From Lentilactobacillus fungorum (GTDB lineage Bacteria > Bacillota > Bacilli > Lactobacillales > Lactobacillaceae), in assembly GCF_016860605.1 (NCBI RefSeq), contig NZ_BNJR01000016.1, positions 248,001 to 312,000 on the forward strand: a stretch of 64,000 bases of DNA, given 5' to 3'. The translations under genes were made by a program, and so were the position numbers. The first letter of the stretch is position 1. Each line of letters starts with the position of its first letter. Of the stretch, positions 17,880 through 26,438 are shown in pieces. Under the pieces are notes generated by a model that did not search any database, was not told the origin of the DNA, and saw only the letters and a list, made by a program, of their open reading frames with translations.

Positions 17880-18552
17880 TTACAATTTAATTGAGTCAAG
17901 TATAACTCATCGCCAATCTGTCGCAAGTAAAGTGTGCCTGTGACAAAGCTGGGATTAATGACTAACCAGTTGTTTTCACTGGCTGAAGTAGTTGTTTTTT
18001 AACATAGAAGTAACCCAATCATTCCAAAAACGGCATGGTTGGGTCGCCCTTAAACACCGGCCCAGTCATTGCTGGAACCTGCATTGTGAGACTTAATGTG
18101 GTTTAGAAAGACCGTCATCACGATGCAACTATATTATAACGTGGTTATTTTGGTTTTACAAAGAACTGATTGGGCAATTTAGCCTCTCGGATTATGACCC
18201 AAGTGGCTGCTTATGCTAAGATGGTCAAGTAGCTAAGAGATGACCGAATCATGGTTAAGCGTCCATAATAAACGTAGTGATTGTATTTTCATTTTTGCTG
18301 CAAATAGATAAATCGTTAGCCAGCTGGACAATGTTCGTCACTGCAAAAATTGTTTGGACATTTGGGTTAAGCTTGTTAAAGTTTACTGGACTAGCATCAA
18401 TAATCGTTATGGTTTGTTGATACGGTCGTCCAAATATAACGCAAAGCCACATGACAAAAAATGAGAGACGATCGTTTTTTCATAAGATGTCATTTGGATG
18501 GCCGGATATTTTGATCGGAATTGTTTGAATTTAGACAAATTAGGAGAGAATT
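17880..18552. other. Intergenic region without a supported gene
   Basis: About 670 bp. It holds a hairpin CCCAATCAT/ATGGTTGGG near 18013-18041, a possible promoter region near 18130-18150, and a 65-codon minus-strand open frame (18255-18452) with no ribosome site that I cannot assign. Possibly eroded gene remains. Confidence 0.5.
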
Positions 18553-19431
18553 GTGAAATTTACTTGGAAAAAAGTGGCTGCCGACCCTGAAACCCTTCGG
18601 AAATTTTTGAGCGTTCATGGAATTAGCCATCGAATGTATAAACGGATTAAAACGGGGGGCGGTGAAGTCAAAATCAATGGTCACCAGGTTGGTAACGCAC
18701 AGCCATTGCGAACTGGTGATGAAGTCGTTGTTAATTTGCCAGATGAGGTCAGTGATCCCAACGTGGCAGTTAGTAACCAGCCAATTGAAGTGGTTTATGA
18801 AGATGATCATTGGTTGGTCGTTGATAAGCCAGCAGGATTAACGGTGGTGCCTGGGCCGAGCAATCATGATGATACGCTAGTCAATCGGATTAAGTATCAT
18901 TGGGTACAGGAACACGCCAGAAATCTAGTTCCCCATATTATTACGCGGCTGGATCGATTTACTAGTGGTTTAGTTCTAGTTGCCAAACACCAGCTGGCCA
19001 ACAGCTTAGCAAATGATATGTTGGCCGCAAAGACGCTTCATAAGAACTATTTGGCAGTCGTCGCTGGCAGTGGCTTGACGCAACACGGGTTCATTGATCG
19101 GCCAATTGCCAAAGACCCGGATGGCTTTGGTCAGATAATTGCCGCTGATGGGAAAAGTGCCCAAACTGAATACTGGGTGAAACGTGAATTTCGTGATCGG
19201 ACAGTGGTAGAGGTCATTTTACACACGGGCCGAACCCATCAAATTAGGGTGCATTTCGCGTCAATTGGCCACCCGTTGTTGGGGGATGCGCTGTATCATG
19301 GCCCCCTTAATTTAGGAATTGATCGTCAGGCCCTTCATGCGGCTTCTTTAGCCTTTAACGACCCATTTTCAAAGCAGTTGTTTAAGTTCACGAGCCCGCT
19401 GCCTCAAGATATTTTGTCAATTATTGATTAG
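18553..19431 (+). CDS. RluA-family rRNA pseudouridine synthase
   Basis: A 292-residue enzyme isomerising uridine to pseudouridine in rRNA. An N-terminal S4-like RNA-binding region (about 12-60, YKRIKTGGGEVKINGH) precedes the RluA catalytic domain. The catalytic Asp lies in ITRLDRFTSGLVLVAK (about 137), and HTGRTHQIRVHFASIGHPLLGD is the conserved second motif. GTG start 18553 is supported by AGGAGAG. RluD/YjbO/YhcT-like subtypes cannot be separated by eye. Confidence 0.9.
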   Translation: MKFTWKKVAADPETLRKFLSVHGISHRMYKRIKTGGGEVKINGHQVGNAQPLRTGDEVVVNLPDEVSDPNVAVSNQPIEVVYEDDHWLVVDKPAGLTVVPGPSNHDDTLVNRIKYHWVQEHARNLVPHIITRLDRFTSGLVLVAKHQLANSLANDMLAAKTLHKNYLAVVAGSGLTQHGFIDRPIAKDPDGFGQIIAADGKSAQTEYWVKREFRDRTVVEVILHTGRTHQIRVHFASIGHPLLGDALYHGPLNLGIDRQALHAASLAFNDPFSKQLFKFTSPLPQDILSIID

Positions 19432-19589
19432 AAAAGAACTCATTTTATGTATAAGCAACCGTTGTTATAACAATAAGTCGTTGACCAGATCGATTAATCA
19501 TTAGAATTCAATGAAAGCGGCACCATATCGGTTGCCTTTTCCCTGCTGCATGTTATGATTACGGTATCAAATTAAGGAGGAGACTAGAT

Positions 19590-19766
19590 ATGTCTACCAA
19601 TGGTGAATCGGATCAGACGATTCAAAAAATTATTGCTGAAATGGAAACAAATTTAGCCGTATTATCATGGATGAAAGGGACGGCGGATAATGAGGAAGCC
19701 CAAGCACATATTCGTGCGTTAAAGGCTGAATTGTTAAAGACCAAGACCGACTTGATTAAGGCTTAA
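19590..19766 (+). CDS. Small helical protein of unknown function (58 aa)
   Basis: A short frame with a perfect AAGGAGGAG ribosome site (19574-19582) and ATG 19590. It encodes 58 residues beginning MSTNGESDQTIQKIIAEM and ending in a Lys/Leu-rich helix (RALKAELLKTKTDLIKA). Composition suggests an amphipathic all-helical protein. No family recognised. It lies alone between rluA and the DUF1003 gene and is followed by a terminator. Confidence 0.7.
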   Translation: MSTNGESDQTIQKIIAEMETNLAVLSWMKGTADNEEAQAHIRALKAELLKTKTDLIKA

Positions 19767-19829
19767 TTGAACGTTGCTTTTGGATAGGCACTAGTTTTAG
19801 ACGACTGTTATCAAATATATTTCGTGAAT

Positions 19830-19874
19830 GAAAGTATCTTCTTGATATAATATTGAGGAGATACTTTTTATTAT
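19830..19874 (+). terminator. Intrinsic terminator after the small gene
   Basis: AAAGTATCTTC pairs with GAGGAGATACTTT and is followed by a T run. Confidence 0.75.
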
Positions 19875-20000
19875 TGTCCAGTGGTCTGGCATCCGAGTTC
19901 TTAACCCAGCAATCACGAATCTCGGAAATTGTCGGTCCCAAAACAGTGTTGTCATTTTAAGTTGAAATGATTGGCTAATAACTATCCTGGAGGGGTGTCC

Positions 20001-20792
20001 ATGATTGAAGAAAAAACTGCAATTTGTTTCATTGACCACAAACGACACATGGAAATTGATGGCCGTTATTTAAAGGATCTTGAGCCAGCAATTCGAAACT
20101 TGATTAAGGGAGATTATCCAAACGCAAAGGTGACTGACTTTATTTGTGATCATGATTTGCTGAAATATCAATTGATGAGAGTGGACGGTATGGTCAATGC
20201 GGATGTTAAGCAGACCAGAAAGATCAATCGCCGGCTGACCAAAGCGATGCAAAGTGATGATTATGACATTGTTGATGTCAATGATAATTTGGCCAAGAGT
20301 TTAACGTTTGGTCAGCGGGTTTCGGATGCCGTAGCTCGGTTTGGCGGTAGTTGGGGGTTCATCTTTGTTTTCAGTTTGGTTTTAGTTGCTTGGATGCTGA
20401 TTAATGGCTTACAATTATTCGGCGTTCACTTTGATCCGTTTCCATTTATTTTGTTAAACCTTGGGTTAAGCTGTATCGCCGCGATTCAAGCCCCCATCAT
20501 TATGATGAGTCAAAACCGGGCGGCAGATCGTGATCGAATGAATTCTGAAAATGATTATCATGTTAATTTGAAATCTGAACATGAATTAAGAATCTTGCAT
20601 GCCAAGCTAGATAATCTGACCCAAAATCAATTGCCACATTCTTTAGAGATTCAGAAGTTGGAAATTGAGATCTTAGGCCAGATTAGAACGGAATTGGATT
20701 TAATTCAGCGAAGTCAGCCGGGTAACGTCAAAAGTAATTTAGATGAAAGTGAAACAAGAAATATTGAAAATTCATCTGAGAATAAGGGCTGA
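20001..20792 (+). CDS. DUF1003 membrane protein
   Basis: A 263-residue protein with a soluble N-terminus (1-110), two transmembrane helices (GGSWGFIFVFSLVLVAWML and FPFILLNLGLSCIAAIQAPII) and a charged coiled-coil-like C-terminus. The central NRAADRDRMNSENDYHVNLKSE signature identifies the DUF1003 family, whose function is unknown. A longer frame starts at 19971, but GGAGGGG (19989-19995) is spaced for ATG 20001. Confidence 0.85.
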   Translation: MIEEKTAICFIDHKRHMEIDGRYLKDLEPAIRNLIKGDYPNAKVTDFICDHDLLKYQLMRVDGMVNADVKQTRKINRRLTKAMQSDDYDIVDVNDNLAKSLTFGQRVSDAVARFGGSWGFIFVFSLVLVAWMLINGLQLFGVHFDPFPFILLNLGLSCIAAIQAPIIMMSQNRAADRDRMNSENDYHVNLKSEHELRILHAKLDNLTQNQLPHSLEIQKLEIEILGQIRTELDLIQRSQPGNVKSNLDESETRNIENSSENKG

Positions 20793-20848
20793 TTTTTCAT
20801 CCTTTTTGACAATTAATGAAAGTTTCAGTAGTATAAGGTGATGATGTA

Positions 20849-21222
20849 GTAGGATAGCTGCGCAAAGCAGAAAGCTGCACCTAAGTCAACTTGTCCAAAG
20901 ATCCAAGCCCGGGATTTCCGGCCAAGATGCCTTATGCTCCAGTTTCTAACCGCTTTGTTTCGCTCACTTTATTAGGACAGCTGCGCAAAGCAGAAGCTTG
21001 CACCTAAGTTATCTCGTCCAAAAATCCAAGCCCGTGATTTCTGGACGAGATAACTTAGGCTCCAGCTTCTAACCGCTTTGCTCCGCTCACTATTTTAGGA
21101 CAGCTGCGCCAGGCAGAAATCTCCGTATAAGCACCTCTAACAAAAATCCCAAGCCTGGGGATTTCTGTTAGAGGAGACTTATACTCCGATTTCTAAACGC
21201 CTGGCTCCGCTCACTTTATTTT
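20849..21222 (+). repeat. Array B: three palindromic repeat units before a GNAT gene
   Basis: Units start at 20849, 20972 and 21095; the array ends at TTAGGAGG (21223-21230), the ribosome site of the GNAT gene. Unit 1 has mismatched halves (AGAAAGC against AGTTTCT; inner arms with three mismatches), and its right half is identical for 49 nt to the third unit of array C. Unit 2 has the shortened pair AGAAGC/GCTTCT. Unit 3 has GCCAGGC/GCCTGGC and AGAAATC/GATTTCT. No terminator or riboswitch is seen just upstream. Confidence 0.9.
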
Positions 21223-21236
21223 TTAGGAGGATTTTT

Positions 21237-21827
21237 GTGATAACCGTAAGAGAAGCCCAACAAGATGACGCTGGGCAGATAGCCCCGTTGATTGATCTTA
21301 TTTTTGATGAAATGGAACTTGACGAATTAGATGACGTTCCCGAACCTGGATTAGCCAAGGTCATCACGAGGGCTTACCAGACAAAAACATATTTGTCTAG
21401 TAAAGCATCTACCGTGGTGGCCGAGGCCGATGGTCAAGTTGTTGGCGTAGTGTTTGGCTACCCCAGCGAAAACGAGGACGACATTAATCGAGTTCTCATT
21501 AACCTATCAAAAAAGAGTACCGATTTTAAAGAGCCATACATTCCAGATTCAGAAACGCATTCGGACGAATGGTATCTGGATTCAATTGCTGTTGATCCGA
21601 AGTTTCAAGGTCGCGGGATTGGCAGCAAGCTGTTAGCAGCAGTTCCACGAATGGCGATGAACGATGGTAAATCGGTAATTGGGCTAAACGTTGATTTCGA
21701 AAATCCCGCAGCGAAAAAATTATATGCACGCAAAGGGTTCAAGACCGTGGGCACGAATACAATTGGTAATCATTTGTATGACCATATGCAAAAAGCGGTT
21801 GATCAACCAAGTTTACTTTATGTTTAA
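21237..21827 (+). CDS. GNAT family N-acetyltransferase
   Basis: A 196-residue acetyltransferase. The acetyl-CoA signature is DSIAVDPKFQGRGIGSKLL (about residues 115-133) and motif B is NPAAKKLYARKGFK. The N-terminal VREAQQDDAGQIAPLI is a standard GNAT start. GTG 21237 is preceded by TTAGGAGG, which is also the distal junction of repeat array B. Substrate unknown. It has its own terminator and no operon partner. Confidence 0.88.
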   Translation: MITVREAQQDDAGQIAPLIDLIFDEMELDELDDVPEPGLAKVITRAYQTKTYLSSKASTVVAEADGQVVGVVFGYPSENEDDINRVLINLSKKSTDFKEPYIPDSETHSDEWYLDSIAVDPKFQGRGIGSKLLAAVPRMAMNDGKSVIGLNVDFENPAAKKLYARKGFKTVGTNTIGNHLYDHMQKAVDQPSLLYV

Positions 21828-21843
21828 TCAATAGATTAAATTG

Positions 21844-21885
21844 GGGAGCTGGAATTTTTTAATTCCGGCTCCTATTTTTCTTATC
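21844..21885 (+). terminator. Intrinsic terminator after the GNAT gene
   Basis: GGAGCTGGAATT pairs with AATTCCGGCTCC, followed by a T-rich run. Confidence 0.88.
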
Positions 21886-21943
21886 AAAATGATAACATCG
21901 ATTTCTATGGGCGTAATAAGCGGCTAGACAGGATGGGGCTCTA

Positions 21944-22204
21944 TTAAATTAAAATTGTGATCCACGTGATGGCCGTCATCGTTAAACCAATTGCCTTTAA
22001 CTTGTTTTTTGAAGAGAAACCACCACTTTTCTGATAAACGACTAGGATAAATATTGATAAAACACCCAAGATATCTGGGGTGATCCCCAACCAAATGTTC
22101 GTGTCAGGGAATACGTTTATAAACAATAATATCTTCCAAACGAGCACGACAATCATTATTATAAAAAGGGATAGAAATGGAACTTTCCAGTTTTCTTTCA
22201 CCAT
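21944..22204 (-). CDS. Small membrane protein of unknown function (86 aa)
   Basis: 86 residues with three hydrophobic segments (FLSLFIIMIVVLVWKILLFI, ILGVLSIFILVVY, AIGLTMTAITWITILI). AAAGAAAAC upstream is a weak ribosome site. Layout is like small hypothetical membrane proteins common in lactobacilli. It is divergent from the XRE regulator gene. No function can be given. Confidence 0.55.
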   Translation of the reverse strand: MVKENWKVPFLSLFIIMIVVLVWKILLFINVFPDTNIWLGITPDILGVLSIFILVVYQKSGGFSSKNKLKAIGLTMTAITWITILI

Positions 22205-22399
22205 AACATCATTCCAGTCAATTAATATTAATTCTTTTGATATGATTATATCATCTAATTATACTAATAAAATAAGTAACAAATAAGGTTTGAAACGTTT
22301 ACAAGATGATATAAAGGAAATGACTACATCACTAACACTACGCATTAATTAAGTAGCGATTGAATGAAAGATTGGGAATTTAATTTCAATCCCATTTGT

Positions 22400-22460
22400 C
22401 ACATATAATTGACATTGTGTGCCAACTATTTTATATTATGGATGACACATATATATGACA
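22400..22460 (+). promoter_or_regulatory. Promoter and candidate operator of the XRE-DUF3278 pair
   Basis: TTGACA (22409-22414), 17 bp, TATATT (22432-22437). Two related motifs flank the core promoter: TTGTCACATATAATTGACA (22397-22414) and TGACACATATATATGACA (about 22442-22459). Both carry TGACA/TGTCA half-sites, suggesting autoregulation by the XRE protein. Confidence 0.6.
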
Positions 22461-22483
22461 ATTTGAATTTGGAGGCCGGCTAA

Positions 22484-22684
22484 GTGAATAGAGTCAGGGA
22501 ATATCGAAAACACGCAGGGGTTTCTCAGTTTGCTTTGGCAGAAAAAGTGGGGGTCGCCAGGCAAACAATTAATTTAATTGAGAATGATAAGTATAATCCG
22601 TCTTTGAAGCTTTGCATTCGTTTGGCCGAAGAGTTGGGGACCGATTTAAATACCTTATTTTGGAAAGTAGATGATATAAATTGA
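22484..22684 (+). CDS. XRE-family transcriptional regulator (66 aa)
   Basis: A single-domain Cro/C1-type HTH protein: YRKHAGVSQFALAEKVGVARQTINLIEN is the helix-turn-helix (residues 6-33), ending in ELGTDLNTLFW. It belongs to the compact regulators usually paired with a membrane partner; here it overlaps by 4 bp with the DUF3278 gene. GTG start with GGAGG upstream. Probably represses its own promoter. Confidence 0.88.
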   Translation: MNRVREYRKHAGVSQFALAEKVGVARQTINLIENDKYNPSLKLCIRLAEELGTDLNTLFWKVDDIN

Positions 22685-23178
22685 GAGAAGGATTCTTGAT
22701 CAAAATCATGCGTTATTTCTTCAGTATTCGGGGCGTGCTAGACGAGCGTAATCGTCGAGAAATCAATCGAATTGCTACAAATGCGTTTATGTTTTTGTGG
22801 CTTTATACAGCAATTGCCAATATTGCATTTATCTTTTTACCACAAACCAAGCTCCCTAAATCTGCTTTTATAGGTTTTGCATTTCTTAATTTAGTGATTG
22901 GCTGGTATGGCGTGAGCGTTTATGTATCACACGGGATTTCTAAATTAAAGCTTAATTACCAGGAGGTATCAGTTGATGATTATCCTCGAGCTGTCCGAAA
23001 AGCTTGGCAACATGGCGCCTGGGTTGGCGTTGTGTCAGGGATTGTTGTGTATGTGATGGTTGCTAATATAAGTGGTTTTATTTCTTGGACGGCAATCGGG
23101 CTTAGCCTTTTAATCGTCTTAATCAATTGGACAATGGACGCGCAACGAGAAATTGGGCACATTGTGAAGGTTAAATGA
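22681..23178 (+). CDS. DUF3278-type membrane protein
   Basis: 165 residues with four hydrophobic segments (FMFLWLYTAIANIAFIFL, SAFIGFAFLNLVIGWYGVSVY, GAWVGVVSGIVVYVMVA, WTAIGLSLLIVLINW) and an N-terminal RGVLDERNRREINRIATNAF signature, matching proteins found next to small XRE regulators. The frame may start at TTG 22681, TTG 22696 or ATG 22708; AGAAGGA at 22686-22692 is oddly placed for all three. The role of this pair is unknown. Confidence 0.75.
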   Translation: MREGFLIKIMRYFFSIRGVLDERNRREINRIATNAFMFLWLYTAIANIAFIFLPQTKLPKSAFIGFAFLNLVIGWYGVSVYVSHGISKLKLNYQEVSVDDYPRAVRKAWQHGAWVGVVSGIVVYVMVANISGFISWTAIGLSLLIVLINWTMDAQREIGHIVKVK

Positions 23179-23290
23179 GCAAAATTGAGGTACTGTGATA
23201 ATTAATCAGCTAGGCTTGCACGAATGACAAAATCCAAGTAAGATGGTCTCTGCATGATTTTACCGAAATGATTAATCAAAGGGGACCGCT

Positions 23291-23686
23291 ATGGAAGACA
23301 ATATTAAATTGGGCGACAAAGTATTCGACAAGATGCTGTTTGTGCTGGACAAGCCCGTCAATGACAAAAATCACCGGGATTATCGGTTTGAAAACGAAGA
23401 ATTGATTCAAATTAGTGATGGCATTTGGGCAATGCCAGCTTATATGAAGGAGGCTGATGACTTTAGCCTGTTCTTTATTATTACCGAAATCGATGATGGT
23501 CATACGGTGATGGCTTTTTCAACCGGGAATAAAAAGGGAGAGCAATTTTCGCTCAGCGAGCCAATGGTAACGGGTAAAGGGTTGAATTTACTGGTCAACC
23601 ACGACCAAGATCGAGCTGCCTCAATTCTGCATTTTATCAATCAGATTTCAAAGGCCAACGAGGGTAACTGGCGAATGGTTGAATAG
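23291..23686 (+). CDS. Hypothetical soluble protein (131 aa)
   Basis: A 131-residue acidic protein (MEDNIKLGDKVFDKMLFVLD start) with no membrane segment, preceded by AAAGGGGA. I do not recognise the family. It has a normal codon pattern for this window and stands alone upstream of repeat array C. Confidence 0.7.
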   Translation: MEDNIKLGDKVFDKMLFVLDKPVNDKNHRDYRFENEELIQISDGIWAMPAYMKEADDFSLFFIITEIDDGHTVMAFSTGNKKGEQFSLSEPMVTGKGLNLLVNHDQDRAASILHFINQISKANEGNWRMVE

Positions 23687-23731
23687 GGGTTGCATTTAAT
23701 GAGAGAGCTGGTAAACTGGCTGTAATTTGAA

Positions 23732-24226
23732 TTAGGACAGCTGCGCAAAGCAGAAAGCTGCGTGTAAGCACCTCAGCCACAAATCCCAAGCCCGGGGATT
23801 TCTGTCTGAGGAGCCTTACACTCCGCTTTCTAGGCGCTTTGCTCCGCTCACTATTTTAGGACAGCTGCGCAAAGCAGAAAGCTGCACTTAAGACCACTTG
23901 GTCAAAAATCCAAACCCGGGATTTCCGACCAAGTGGACTTAGGCTCCGCTTTCTAAGCGCTTTGCTCCGCTCACTTATTTTTAGGACAGCTGCGCAAAGC
24001 AGAAACTTCCGCATAAAACATCTTGGCCAAAAATCCAAGCCCGGGATTTCCGGCCAAGATGCCTTATGCTCCAGTTTCTAAGCGCTTTGCTCCGCTCACT
24101 TATTTTAGGACAGCTGTGCAAAGCAGAAAGCTGCACCTAAGACCACTTGGCCAAAAATCCAAACCCGGGATTTCCGGCCAAGTGGACTTAGGCTCCGCTT
24201 TCTAAGCGCTTTGCTTCGCTCACTTA
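23732..24226 (+). repeat. Array C: four palindromic repeat units before a MerR-like gene
   Basis: Units start at TTAGGA 23732, 23856, 23981 and 24105; the array closes at CTAGGAG (24227-24233), the ribosome site of the MerR-like gene. Inner arms differ but match within each unit: CCTCAG/CTGAGG; CCACTTGGTC/GACCAAGTGG; CATCTTGGCC/GGCCAAGATG; CCACTTGGCC/GGCCAAGTGG. Unit 3 also has AGAAACT/AGTTTCT. Unit 1 equals unit 2 of array A over 101 nt. Confidence 0.92.
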
Positions 24227-24241
24227 CTAGGAGAAGTCATC

Positions 24242-24463
24242 ATGAAATTTACATTGAACGAATCTGCTCAGAAAATTAATTGTCAGCCTGGCGTTATTGC
24301 TGACTATATTAACCACGGCCTCATCCCGACAAAATCACAATTTGAGCCTGAGCCGATGCTTGACGATACGGACATGTACTGGCTGGACTTGGTACATTGT
24401 TTTATTCAAAATGGTTCATCGATAGAAGAAGTTAAACAATTGATTAAACACTGCAATATCTAG
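24242..24463 (+). CDS. Small MerR-like HTH protein (73 aa)
   Basis: 73 residues resembling only the DNA-binding part of MerR regulators: FTLNESAQKINCQPGVIADYINHGLIP is the winged-HTH start, followed by DDTDMYWLDLVHCFIQNGSSIEEVKQLI. The C-terminal effector domain is absent. TAGGAG (24228-24233) is 8 bp from ATG and coincides with the end of repeat array C. Target unknown. Confidence 0.75.
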   Translation: MKFTLNESAQKINCQPGVIADYINHGLIPTKSQFEPEPMLDDTDMYWLDLVHCFIQNGSSIEEVKQLIKHCNI

Positions 24464-24472
24464 ACAAAACGA

Positions 24473-24745
24473 TTGTTAAATCGATAATCCAATGATATTC
24501 TAGGCATAGGGGAAGACTGGCATCCTATATCTTAATTAGATGATCGTTTGTATAACTGTTAGATTGCACAAGTAATGTGACAAAAGAGTTCCATCGTGCG
24601 AACAAAAGCACTTTGAGTATCCAATTAAAAATTGGATCAGTATTCGAGTATGAACGAAATGAAATTTGATTAAAACCGATAGGATGCCGGAATTTCTCTA
24701 ATGGGTCGCAGCGAGCTATGCTTTGTTGCGGCCCTTTTAGTATCT
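24473..24745 (+). ncRNA. Candidate structured RNA with own promoter and terminator
   Basis: Promoter TTGTTA (24473-24478), 17 bp, TATTCT (24496-24501). The following ~190 nt fold into a rod: TGGCATCCTAT (24518 on) pairs with ATAGGATGCC (about 24690-24699), TTAATTAGAT with ATTTGATTAA, and CGTTTGTA with TATGAACG. Inner hairpins are GTTC/GAAC and TCCAATT/AATTGGA. An intrinsic terminator follows, GGGTCGCAGC/GTTGCGGCCC then TTTT (24702-24739). Either an independent sRNA (rod shape like 6S RNA) or an attenuating leader of the CDF gene at 24854. Confidence 0.55.
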
Positions 24746-24853
24746 GGGTACTTACTACCATAACTTTCAGTATCCCTAAAAATAATGTTAAACTTGTATG
24801 GAGTTTTTAAGGATGAAATGTAATAATAAGAGGTAGATTGGAGTGATTAATTC

Positions 24854-25759
24854 ATGGCAGAACATAATCACGAAGAGTTAGCCGGTAATCGTTTCTTCTG
24901 GGTGACCATCTTGAATGTGGTGATTACAATTGCTGAATTTGTTGGTGGCTTTTTGTCAGGAAGTCTTTCTTTAATTTCGGATGCCTTTCATAATTTGGGC
25001 GATTCGTTTTCAATTGTGTTTAGTTATATTGCCAGTCGAGTTAGTAAACGTCGGCAAAACGCGCGGAATACGTTTGGCTACAAACGAGCGGAAATCATTA
25101 CAGCTTTTTTGAATTCAATCGTTTTAGGGGTCGTTTGTTTGATTTTGATGATTGAAGCTGCTAAACGCATTAGCCAACCAGAACCTATTAACGGTAATTT
25201 GATGTTAACGATTGCTGTAATTGGGTTAGTTGCTAACTTGTTATCGGCGTACTTATTGAATGCTGGGTCGAAAAGCAATTTAAATATGAAGGCAACTTAT
25301 CTACATATTTTAAGTGATGCGTTATCGTCGATCGCAATTATTATCGGGGGGATCTTAATTGATTTATTTAACTGGACCTTAGTTGATCCGGTTGTGACCA
25401 TTTTAGTTGCCGCCTACATTATTTATGAGGCGATACCAATTGTGCGACAAACATTTAGAATTCTCATGCAAGGGGCGCCCAATATCGATTATGAAGCGAT
25501 TAAACATGATTTATTGCAATTGGATGGTGTTTTTTCTGTCCATCACGTGCATGCTTGGTTAATTGATGAAAACAACATTATTTTCTCGGCGCATGTTAAT
25601 ATGCATGATATGAAGATTAGTCAAGTTCAACCGATTTATTTGGAAATTACAAAAATTTTGAAGAATAAATATCATATTTGTCACGTGACGATTCAAGCCG
25701 AAACTACTCGTGGAGAAGATGAAGATATCATTTATGATCGCGGCAATGATATTCCGTAA
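24854..25759 (+). CDS. Cation diffusion facilitator (Zn2+/metal exporter)
   Basis: A 301-residue CDF transporter with six transmembrane segments. The metal site is visible as SDAFHNLGDSF in TM2 and ATYLHILSDALSS in TM5 (His/Asp pairs typical of zinc-type CDFs such as CzcD/ZitB), followed by a C-terminal cytoplasmic domain with HHVHAWLIDE. It exports Zn2+ and similar ions with proton exchange. It is 25 bp upstream of a DtxR/MntR-type regulator and probably co-transcribed. A structured RNA precedes it. Confidence 0.9.
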   Translation: MAEHNHEELAGNRFFWVTILNVVITIAEFVGGFLSGSLSLISDAFHNLGDSFSIVFSYIASRVSKRRQNARNTFGYKRAEIITAFLNSIVLGVVCLILMIEAAKRISQPEPINGNLMLTIAVIGLVANLLSAYLLNAGSKSNLNMKATYLHILSDALSSIAIIIGGILIDLFNWTLVDPVVTILVAAYIIYEAIPIVRQTFRILMQGAPNIDYEAIKHDLLQLDGVFSVHHVHAWLIDENNIIFSAHVNMHDMKISQVQPIYLEITKILKNKYHICHVTIQAETTRGEDEDIIYDRGNDIP

Positions 25760-25784
25760 ATTAGATTAGGAGATTTTCGTTTAA

Positions 25785-26438
25785 ATGACGCCAATGAAGG
25801 AAGATTATTTAAAGATTATTTTTGAACTTGGTGGTGCCAGTAAGTTAGTTAGCAACAAACAAATTGCGATTAGCTTAAACGTGGCGGCCGGTTCGGTAAC
25901 AGAAATGGTCAATAAGATGGTTGCCGAAAAGCTGGTAGAACACGAACCGTATTCAGGAATGCGATTAACAGCCAAGGGAACCAAATATGCTGAAGAATTA
26001 GTTCGTAAACACCGAATTTGGGAAACCTTTTTGATTCAAACGCTACACTTCGACTTACCGGATGTTCATGATGAAGCGGAGCGCTTAGAACACGTTACCA
26101 GCGATAAGATGATCGACCACTTAGATGATTTCTTGGGTCATCCAGAACGTTGCCCTCACGGTGGAATTATTCCGGATCGCAATGGCCATTACAAAAAAGA
26201 TCATGACAAGATTTTGACAGAAGCAAAGGATGGGCAAACGGTCGTGGTTAATCGATTTATCGATAACCATGATTTGTTGACGCTTCTAGGAGATATCAAG
26301 TTGGATATTGGCGATAAACTCAAGATTATCTCTCATGACCCGTTTGAAGGCTCAGTAACTGTCGAAAACCTAACGGATAATAAGCGACTTGTGATTGGTT
26401 ATAAGACCGCCCATTATGTGTTTGTAAAGTCGCAGTAG
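25785..26438 (+). CDS. DtxR/MntR-family metalloregulator
   Basis: A 217-residue metal-dependent repressor: winged HTH (EDYLKIIFELGG start; ISLNVAAGSVTEMVNKM as recognition region), a dimerisation/metal domain (HDEAERLEHVTSDKMIDHL with metal-ligand Glu/His, GHPERCPHG) and a C-terminal SH3-like FeoA domain (about 145-217). Located directly after the CDF exporter, so it may govern metal homeostasis including that gene. Mn, Fe or Zn specificity cannot be told from sequence reading. Confidence 0.9.
   Translation: MTPMKEDYLKIIFELGGASKLVSNKQIAISLNVAAGSVTEMVNKMVAEKLVEHEPYSGMRLTAKGTKYAEELVRKHRIWETFLIQTLHFDLPDVHDEAERLEHVTSDKMIDHLDDFLGHPERCPHGGIIPDRNGHYKKDHDKILTEAKDGQTVVVNRFIDNHDLLTLLGDIKLDIGDKLKIISHDPFEGSVTVENLTDNKRLVIGYKTAHYVFVKSQ

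Noticed and set aside
18255-18452. A 65-codon minus-strand frame
   Set aside because: No ribosome site and no recognisable domain; kept only as a note in the intergenic entry.
23856-24205. Open frames of about 60 codons on both strands inside repeat array C
   Set aside because: They arise from the palindromic repeat itself; both strands give similar peptides and there is no ribosome site.
20849-24226. Insertion sequence or transposase gene linked to the repeats
   Set aside because: No transposase-like frame is present anywhere near the arrays or elsewhere in the window.
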